From Dyadobacter sediminis (GTDB lineage Bacteria > Bacteroidota > Bacteroidia > Cytophagales > Spirosomataceae): a DNA stretch of 64,000 bases. The stretch covers positions 248,001 through 312,000 of the forward strand of contig NZ_VCEI01000021.1 of the NCBI RefSeq assembly GCF_005860765.1, in the 5' to 3' direction. Both the position numbers and the translations under genes were made by a program. The notes beneath the pieces were generated by a model that was given only the letters and a program-made list of their open reading frames with translations, had not been told where the DNA came from and ran no database searches. Every line of letters starts with the position of its first letter. Position 1 is the stretch's first letter. Below, piece after piece: positions 54,064 through 62,800 of this stretch.

Positions 54064-54760
54064 AACGCATTTTAGGTAACTTGATTTTTTGTGGGGGTGT
54101 TGAGTTCTGTATAATCTTACCAGTTCTCCGGAAGATTTTCTGGCTTTTGTACAGCAGCAAAATAGAATAGCCTGATTAAAATGACAGTGTCGGAAGATCG
54201 TTTGTTCAGGCGTTTTGTACTTTCAATGATATCCATATTCGATACTGGCATAATGCTATACAGCTGTTTGGGAACTTGACATTATTAGCATTCGATAGGA
54301 ACCGGATCTGATATTCAAAGCAGCTTCTGTTGAAGTATGCCCGTTTTTTTTAGTCTGCCCTGAATTTCTTGTCTCATTTCTGTTTAAGGTATAAATTGTA
54401 GTACCGGATTTTAGCAGTTGAAATTTATAAACAAAATTAAAAAATCAGTCCAAACGCATCCATGCTTTCACTGAATTTGAAATTTTAAAAAAATAAATGA
54501 GAAGAGGTACGCAAATATGAGAAGAATCTGAGAAAAGTACAAGTGTGAGCTGCTCCTTTTACGCCGCCGGATTCAATTCACGGTTAACAGAATGGAGGAA
54601 CATTCATCCAGCTGGCTCTAAACGGGATAAATGGATAAATCCGGATTTTTAAAAATAGTTTTAACCGGCGGCCTGGATTTTTGTAAAACTAATCCTGGTA
54701 AAAAAAGCAAGCTTAACAAACTAATGTTAAGCTTTTGATCGGCATTTGAATGACGGTAAT
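54064..54760. other. Long intergenic region
   Basis: About 700 bp with no ORF I can support on either strand. The composition is AT-rich in the middle (54410-54520). A terminator for the dienelactone hydrolase gene lies at its right end. Confidence 0.55.
54701..54736 (-). terminator. Terminator of the dienelactone hydrolase gene
   Basis: A perfect 10-bp stem (AAGCTTAACA 54709-54718 and TGTTAAGCTT 54725-54734), loop AACTAA. On the minus strand it is followed by GCTTTTTT. Confidence 0.85.
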
Positions 54761-55651
54761 TCAGGATTTCAGTTTTTCAGTAAAAAAGTCGACGGTGCGT
54801 TTCCAGGCAAGTTCGGCAGCCGCTTTGTCGTAGCGCGGCGTTGTATCGTTATGAAAGCCATGGTTTGCCCCGGGATAAACATAAGCTTTGTATTCCTTGT
54901 TATTTTCCTTCAAAGCGGTTTCATACGCCGGCCAGCCTTCATTCACACGCGTATCCAGTTCTGCATAATGGATCAGCAGCGGCGCCTTTATCTTTGGAAC
55001 GTCTTCAGCCGCAGGCTGTCCGCCGTAAAACGGAACCGAAGCCGACAATTCAGGAATACGGACAGCCATCATATTGGCAATCCATCCGCCGAAGCAGAAT
55101 CCGACCACACCGATTTTGCCGTTGCAGTCTTTGTGGCTTTTCAGATAATCGTAAGCCGCAATAAAATCTTCCAGCATTTCATTTCTGTCGCGCTTGCTCT
55201 GAAGTTCACGCCCTTGGTCATCATTGCCCGGATAGCCGCCCAGCGGAGTAAGTGCATCCGGAGCAACGGAGATAAATCCGGCCAGAGCAGCCCTTCTTGC
55301 AACATCTTCGATATGCGGGTTAAGCCCCCGGTTTTCATGCACAACGATGATTCCGCCCAGCTTCTGCGCCGCACCTTCGGGCTTCGATAACAATGCCTTG
55401 ATATCACCGCCGCCTTTTGCCGATTGATAATGGATGTATTCTGTTTTCAGCCTTGGGTCATCGGCCTGAACCTGGACGGCACCCTGATAATCGGGCATCA
55501 GAAAGCCCATCAGTGATGCCACGGTAACACCTCCTACAGCGTATGCGGACAAGTTTTGCATAAATAGCCGTCTGTCAATCCGGTTGTGCGCATAGTCGTC
55601 ATAAAGATCAAATACTTCCTGCTTGATGTCTTCCTTTCTGATCTGGCTCAT
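54761..55651 (-). CDS. Dienelactone hydrolase family protein
   Basis: 296 residues, alpha/beta hydrolase fold. The catalytic triad is intact in the DLH pattern: C186 (VGFCFGGW), D233 (HYAELDTRV) and H264 (GANHGFHND); the E106 of VVHENRG is also typical. The N-terminus has RRLFMQN followed by a hydrophobic stretch (about 32-52). This resembles a Tat-like or membrane-anchor segment, unlike cytoplasmic DLH, so it may act in the periplasm. Family members hydrolyse dienelactones and other lactones or esters. It is transcribed alone, ending in a strong terminator. Confidence 0.9.
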   Translation of the reverse strand: MSQIRKEDIKQEVFDLYDDYAHNRIDRRLFMQNLSAYAVGGVTVASLMGFLMPDYQGAVQVQADDPRLKTEYIHYQSAKGGGDIKALLSKPEGAAQKLGGIIVVHENRGLNPHIEDVARRAALAGFISVAPDALTPLGGYPGNDDQGRELQSKRDRNEMLEDFIAAYDYLKSHKDCNGKIGVVGFCFGGWIANMMAVRIPELSASVPFYGGQPAAEDVPKIKAPLLIHYAELDTRVNEGWPAYETALKENNKEYKAYVYPGANHGFHNDTTPRYDKAAAELAWKRTVDFFTEKLKS

Positions 55652-55918
55652 ATGATTTCTTAAAGGTTGTTAATTGCTGTTACGGAACTGCAAGTGCATG
55701 CTTTGCATCGCTTTTGCAAGTATACTATTTTGTGGCTGGTATTCTGATTTTTAAAGATGTGGATATTCCATTTTCAGTCAGATCGGATATGGATTGTTAA
55801 AGCAGCCGTTCCGGATTTTTCAGAGTCCTGCCCTGGTAAAAAACTTTAACGGATCGTTAGTACGTCCGTTGGACATGAGACAACCTTTACAAAAGATGCC
55901 GGCTGCATCGGTCAATTG

Positions 55919-56704
55919 CTACTCCAGAAACTTCCGGAATTCAGAATCAATCTGGAAATTTTGTACGCCCCAATCCAGCATACGCCTGCAATCGCTTGCG
56001 GCATCTTTCAGCATGTCGGCGGATTGTCTGTAATGATATTTGTTGATTGCCGCAACAACGGCAATCTGGTGATTGCCGGCCCATTCAATATCTTCTTGGG
56101 ATAATTTGGACGGTCTTTCAAAAAGATAATAATGAGCTGCGTTGTAGTCAGGATTGTGCATATTTTCTTCCAGTTGCCGCCGGGAGCAGCTCAGCTTTAT
56201 TTTTCCGGTAAAAAATTCGGTGGATTCATCCGTCCCGATCATGAAAGCAGTGTCAAGCAAATGGTACCGGGCCAGTAAAGCGGGAATCTGATTAAATAAC
56301 GTTGTGTCAAGGCCCGGAATCTTGTTGTCCAGCATAACGCTCATATGATTTTCATGGCAAAAATGCAGCACATCTTCCAGGCGCAAAGGCGTACTTCCGT
56401 CCAGTTTGCTTTTCAGCTTCCGGATTTCCTGCCATTTCAGATCCGCCACTTTTTTATCCAGACCGTAATATCTTTTCAGGTCAGCGTCATGATTGACGAT
56501 CAGAACGCCGTCTTTGGTAACGCGCACATCGGTTTCTATCATCTTATATCCGGCGGTTGCTGCCTTTCTTAGAGCTGCCATGCCATTTTCGGTATAGGAA
56601 CTGTCCACAATGCCTCCGCGATGCGCAATCAGTACAAGTTGTTTCTGGGCATTGGCCTGGTGTGCAGCCAATGCAAACAGCAGGGCAAAAGCGGATTTCA
56701 GCAT
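55919..56704 (-). CDS. Secreted glycerophosphodiester phosphodiesterase
   Basis: 261 residues from the ATG at 56704, which gives a normal signal peptide (LFALAAHQANAQ). ATGs at 56743 and 56770 are in frame, but the latter overlaps a -7 promoter element, so it is unlikely to be used. GDPD signatures are present: VLIAHRGGIVD (catalytic His-Arg), the following EN, MIETDVRVTKDG (Glu/Asp metal ligands), and VNHDADLKRYYG (second His). It hydrolyses glycerophosphodiesters to glycerol-3-phosphate and an alcohol in the periplasm, a phosphate- or lipid-scavenging role. Confidence 0.9.
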   Translation of the reverse strand: MLKSAFALLFALAAHQANAQKQLVLIAHRGGIVDSSYTENGMAALRKAATAGYKMIETDVRVTKDGVLIVNHDADLKRYYGLDKKVADLKWQEIRKLKSKLDGSTPLRLEDVLHFCHENHMSVMLDNKIPGLDTTLFNQIPALLARYHLLDTAFMIGTDESTEFFTGKIKLSCSRRQLEENMHNPDYNAAHYYLFERPSKLSQEDIEWAGNHQIAVVAAINKYHYRQSADMLKDAASDCRRMLDWGVQNFQIDSEFRKFLE

Positions 56705-56767
56705 TTTTTTGCAAACCTTTTCAATACGGTAAGAAATTTGCATCGGTTGAAGTAAATGATTATCTGC

Positions 56768-56775
56768 CAAATATA
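56768..56775 (-). promoter_or_regulatory. Candidate -7 element upstream of the GDPD gene
   Basis: TATATTTG on the minus strand fits TAnnTTTG. No well-spaced TTG is seen. If used, transcription would start just inside the longest frame and favour the ATGs at 56743 or 56704. Confidence 0.35.
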
Positions 56776-56817
56776 AGGTTCAAATGAAGTGAATTATATA
56801 AAGGTTAAGTTAAAAAT

Positions 56818-56850
56818 AAAGCCTTCCCGTCATATCGGCAGGAAGGCTTT
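56818..56850 (-). terminator. Terminator of the giant T9SS protein gene
   Basis: Arms GCCTTCC (56821-56827) and GGAAGGC (56841-56847), extended by AAA/TTT on the outside. It lies 28 bp after the stop codon. Confidence 0.8.
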
Positions 56851-56877
56851 GGCTGCGTTTTGCAATCTGCAAGCAAA

Positions 56878-59800
56878 TCAGTCGGTAATCAGTAATTTGA
56901 TCGTTTCCATTGCTGCATCGGATTGTATTTCAAGAATGTAAATGCCGGATTCTACGGACTGGCCGGAAACATCTACATCCACTTTGGAAGCAGGCTGAAG
57001 GTCCGGTTTGTTGATCTCGTAGGCATGACCTGAAATACTGATCATTTTAAGATTGATTTTTCCGGAATGCTGTTCTGAAAGTTTAAGCGTAAACCGTTTC
57101 GGAGCGGGATTAGGATAAACTTCGGATTGTATAAAATCAGCATTCGTCCCGGCAATGATTTCCTCCAAACCGGTTCTCACAGCGGTTTGCGGCACGACTT
57201 CGATGGCATTGATCAGGGGCTGGTTCACAGACCCGGTTGTGAAATTGATATTCATGATTCCGTCGGTTACGGTTACCGGGAAAGTTTCCTTCACTGCCCT
57301 GACCGCGCCACCTGCTTTTGCATAGATATCATAATTGGTCAGCTTGCTGGCTCCTTCGATCGCTACATTGAACCTGCGTTTGCCTGATCCGCCCGCTACT
57401 TTGCCCGGCGCGCCGAAGTAAAGCTCGGCAAAATGCAGGATGACACTGTACGAACCATTGGTGACCGGGATGCTGTAACTGATCGTAGCTCCGGAGCGTG
57501 CCGAGCGGTAAATGACATCGTCGGTTGTATTGAGGATATCTACTGAACTTGCCGCAGTCGGGATTGTGCTGGTTCCTGTAAAGTATTTATCCGCAATAAA
57601 CGCTCTGTTTCCAGATGCCGTATAAGCCGATCCGCCGACATTGATGCGGGTGGCAGTTGCCGTGGAATTGTTGACAGTGACAGTAAATGTTTCACTGTCG
57701 GACAAGCTTGGTGATCCGTTGTCAGCGACTTTAACCGTAATGCTGAAAGTGCCCGTGGCAGCCGGTTTCCAGCTGAATGCTCCGGAAGTCGGATTGATCG
57801 TGGCGCCGTTTGTGGTTCCGGTCAAAGAGAACGTCTTGGTTTGTCCGGCATCCGGGTCGGTTGCAGTGGTAGTGAAAGTCAGTGTCTGGCCAAGTGTGAC
57901 GGTCTTGTTGCCGATCGATGCCAGAACCGGTGCCTGATTTTGTGCAGCGGTTTGCGGCACGACTTCGATGGCATTGATCAGAGGCTGGTTTACAGACCCG
58001 GTCGTGAAATTGATATTCATGGTTCCGTCGGTTACGGTTACCGGGAAAGTTTCCTTCACTGCCCTGACCGCGCCGCCTGCTTTTGCATAGATATCATAAT
58101 TGGTCAGCTTGCTGGCTCCTTCGATTGCTACATTGAACCTGCGTTTGCCTGATCCGCCCGCTACTTTGCCCGGCGCGCCGAAGTAAAGCTCGGCAAAATG
58201 CAGGATGACACTGTACGAACCATTGGTGACCGGGATGCTGTAACTGATCGTAGCTCCGGAGCGTGCCGAGCGGTAAATGACATCGTCGGTTGTATTGAGG
58301 ATATCTACTGAACTTGCCGCAGTCGGGATTGTGCTGGTTCCTGTAAAGTATTTATCCGCAATAAACGCCCTGTTTCCGGATGCCGTATAAGCCGATCCGC
58401 CGACATTGATGCGGGTGGCAGTTGCCGTGGAATTGTTGACAGTGACAGTAAATGTTTCACTGTCGGACAAGCTTGGTGATCCGTTGTCAGCGACTTTAAC
58501 CGTAATGCTGAAAGTGCCCGTGGCAGCCGGTTTCCAGCTGAATGCTCCGGAAGTCGGATTGATCGTGGCGCCGTTTGTGGTTCCGGTCAAAGAGAACGTC
58601 TTGGTTTGTCCGGCATCCGGGTCGGTTGCAGTGGTAGTGAAAGTCAGTGTCTGGCCAAGTGTGACGGTCTTGTTGCCGATCGATGCCAGAACCGGTGCCG
58701 AGTTGGCCGGAGCATTAACAGTAACAGTAATCGTTTCACTATCCGATAAATTGGGCGAACCGTTATCCGTAACCGTAATGGTAAAGTTAAAAGTACCTGC
58801 AGAAGCCGGCTTCCAGCTGAAAGCACCGGAATTTATATCAATCGTAGCGCCAGAGCCGTTTCCGGTCAAAGAGAACGTCTTGGTTTGTCCGGCATCCGGA
58901 TCGGTTGCAGAGGCAGTGAAAGTCAGCGTTTCGCCAAGCGTAATGGTCTTGTTGCCGATTGTTGCCAGCACAGGTGCCGAGTTGTCCGCCTGATTAACAG
59001 TAACTGTTATCGTTTCACTATCCGACTGGGCCGGTGATCCGTTATCCGTTACTATAACGGTAAAGGTGGCAGTTCCCGTAGCGGCCGGTTTCCAGCTGAA
59101 AGCGCCGGTTGCCGAATTGATAGTGGCACCGTTTGGCGCATTTGTCAGTGAGAATGATTTGGTTTGTCCGGCATCGGGGTCGGTCGCGGTTGCGGTGAAA
59201 GTCAGCGTTTCGCCGAGTTTGATTGTTTTGTTACCAATTTCTGCGAGAATCGGTCTGGAGTTGGCCGGATTGACCGTGATTGTATAACTGGCGTTTTCCG
59301 AGCAATTGCCTTTGGTGGCTGTTACGGTTATGTTGCTATTGGTACCTGCCGCAGTTGGCGTTCCGCTGATCACTCCTGTTGAGGATTGAATAGAAAGTCC
59401 TGCCGGCAGGCCTGTTGCCGTAAAAGTATATCCTGAAAGGTTCGTGTTGATATCCTGGCTGTATGGATCACCAACCTTGGCAGCTGGCAAAGCAGTTCCG
59501 CTGGCGGGAGTAAATACCACTGCCGGACAAGTAGGGGCTGAACAACTGATGGTCACACTGATCAGAACCGGTGTACTTGCAGCATTGGTTGTTGACAAGT
59601 CAGCGCGGTACTGGATGTAACGCGATGTTCCGCCTACATTACTGCCGTTGGAAGCAATCGGGGTAAATGCGGTCCATGAATCATCGGCTGTATTGGACGA
59701 ATTGCCTTGTCTCTGGAAAAGCTTTATGTCCGTACCTGAAGGAATGCTTGCCGCCCAGTTGGCGATCTGCCATGTTTTGTCCGTACCGCCGTCATATACG

Positions 59801-62800
59801 CGGGAGGTAAAACTTCCTTCCGAAGCATAAGGGCTTATGCGTGCCCAATCCAGTTTGACAGACGATGAACTGGACTGATAATCGCTTGCTGCAAAACGCA
59901 TAGGCGTTGTAATAGCAGTTGAACTGCTGTAAACAAGATCATTATCAACATAAAAATCAACTCCGTTGGATTTCCAGACGACCTTGTACCGATGTGCCGA
60001 ACCAAACAGATTACCTGGAACAGGAATGTTTTCGATCGTGCCGTTGAAGGCTACCCTTGCCAGTAGTGAACTGCTGCTGTTATTTGTTCCGAACATAGCC
60101 CAGGTCGAAACCGTATTAAACATTTCTGAGTTGTTCCCTGCGCCAAAGCCGATGTTCTGGAAAGCCTCTGCTTCGAAAGTTGCAACGAATTCTACAGATG
60201 TGCCCGGTGAAAAAGTAGTTGTTACCGGTTCCGTATTGAAGCGGGCACCATCTACAACAATCTGACCATTTGAATTCGTACTGGAACCACCTGATGGCCA
60301 AGGGTAACTCTGCCATTCGCTGGCCGGCGGCAGGCTGCTGAACTCTTCCACAATAGCCGGTTTTAAAATAACTCCTTCGTTGGTAACGTAAGTATTGTTA
60401 CCCGTTGTTTCGGCGTTGAAATTACTTGCTGACACATCTTCAAAGCAGTTAGCAGCTGGTGTGGTAAAGCTTGATGCGGCTGCAGATGTGGCAGGCATAA
60501 CGGTGCTGTTACCGGCTGCGTCCGCTGAAACTACCCTGTAATAGTAAGTTGTTCCGGCGGAAAGGCCGCTGAATGTAACGGTATGGCTTGTAACCAGTTC
60601 TGCGTCAGATGCATTTTGGTTGAGCTGTCCGGAAGCAGTACCGTAATTTACTCTTGAATCCGAGGCTTCATTGGTTGTCCACTTTATCGTAGCAGTACCC
60701 GGGCTTGGCTGAGTAATTGTGATTCCGGAAATCTGCGGTCCGGCCTCATCCGTATCATATGTTGCAATGTAATTACCGTTGTTAGCCGGAAAGAATGCAT
60801 ACTGAATGCCTTTGATGGTTTCGGTCGTATACGTTACTGCATTTCCGTTTACGGTAAGTCCTGCCAGTTTTTTATCATCCGCGTCAACAGGAAGCATTGC
60901 ACGTAAATTAGTCGATCCGTTCGCAGCTGTTATGCTGAAATTCAGTTTGTTGTTGGCCCATGTCATAGCTCCGAATGAAGAGTTGTTGCGACCGTCCAGC
61001 CATGTCAGCATTTGCTTTGCAGAAATAACAGGCACCTGCCGTTGCTGTGCCGCGGCCACAATCACGTCGGAACCGTTGCTGCTGTTTCCTCCGTTTACAT
61101 CGGTATGCATATTGGCTGTAAATACACCATAGTAACCTTTACTGCCCGTTGCATTATCCAGCAGCTTGTTGATATGCGTGGAATAAGTAATGCCCGATTC
61201 GTCCGTCAGTTGCGTGGTTGCCTGATATACGTCAATCAGCGTGCCGTCCAGGTTGGCGAAGCGCATCGGCATACCCGAACCGGTGAACATGCCCGGACGA
61301 TTATTTACCCAGACGTCCGGCCAGTAATAATAATTTGCATCCAGCCGGATGCCGTTTTCCAGTTCTACAATCGGATTGGAAGCCCAGTCGCTCCATGTGA
61401 TGCAGTGATTTCGGTTTGTCGCAGGCTTGGCCAGGCTGGGGAAATTTTGTGCAAGTGCCGGCAACTGCGAATTGAAATTACCCCTCAAAGTGGCCGGTGT
61501 GAAATTGCCGCAGTCCGTACTCAGGTGAAGGCTGATTTCAAAACCCTGTGCCTGAAATGCAGCCGCCTGTGCGTCTGTAATCGGTGTATTCGGATAAATG
61601 TAGGAAGTTGCTCTTACCGCTGTCCAGTTATCAACTGCCGACTGATTGTTGGAAGCACTTTTGCTGATGTAATCATTGAACCTGCCGACCGTACCGCCGC
61701 TTCCATGGTCATCGCCTGTCATGATCACGGCCGCTTTCAGGCCGCGCGGCAAATACCAGAACCGGGGCAGCGGTTTTCTATGCATGTTGTTCAGCAAAAT
61801 GATGTTGGCCAGCAATCGCTGCTGCTCATCGGCCTGCGGAATTTCAATTTTGTTAAAATCAACCCAGTTTGGATAAAACAGATCATCAGACCGGATCGGA
61901 TCGATTTGCCCATCCCGTTTTTGCCCTGCCCACGCCGGATTTCCCTGGCGGGTATAAACGATTGATTTTGCAAGGTCATAAGTAAATGCAATGGCTTTTC
62001 CGCCGTTGGTGCCCGCATTCCGCGTGGTCACTGCCGGATTGTCTGTTGCAGTACTGGCATTTGAATACAGGTTGGCAAGACTTGTTGCGCCGTTCAGCGT
62101 ATACAGATTCGCCGTTCCGTGATACTGGATCGTTTCATTCACAATTCCTGCGCCGGGGCCGGTTGGGTTTATTTTCAAATACTTGTCCGACAATGATCCG
62201 CTTGCAGGTGTAATGCCGAACAGGGAAGCTAACTGGGCATCGGGCTTGAATGCAATCAGCGTGCCGCCTGCATTGGTCCAGTTTGTAAGCGCCGTAACAT
62301 TGGCAGCCGAAAGCGCAATTTCTCCCAGAATAATCACATCGTAGCTGTTGATCAGCGTTGGAGTTTGTGTTATATCCGAAATATCTCTGGCAGCAAATGC
62401 ATTAAAACCTTCGGCTCTTAGAATCTCTGCCGGATACTGGCTGAACGGATTTTCTGTGGAGCTGATGACCAGAATAGGTCCACCGGGGCCGTCAACAGGT
62501 GAAGGCGGCGGCGTACTTTGTGTTGTAAACGTGGAAGTAAAGTTGCTTGCCATGATGTTTCCTGCGGCATCTTTGACACGCGGATCGGTACTTCCGCCTT
62601 TTACCTCAATTGTATAGCTTGACGAGTAAATCAGGGCAGTATTCGGATTGAGCGTAGCCGTAAAAGTAGCTGCATTATAGGTTACGGCAGCTGGTATCAC
62701 TGTACCTGCACGCAGCAACCTGATCGTAGAAGATGAGATGGAACTGGCGTCTATTTCTTCATTGAAGGTTACTAAAATATTGGACTGAATGTTTATGCCG

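Noticed and set aside
57181..58698. Possible CRISPR-like or IS-like direct repeats
   Set aside because: The repeats are 753 bp, in frame, and encode protein domains; there are no spacers, terminal inverted repeats or transposase.
61012..61965. 317-codon plus-strand frame
   Set aside because: Antisense to the giant T9SS gene, Cys/Arg-rich translation typical of shadow frames.
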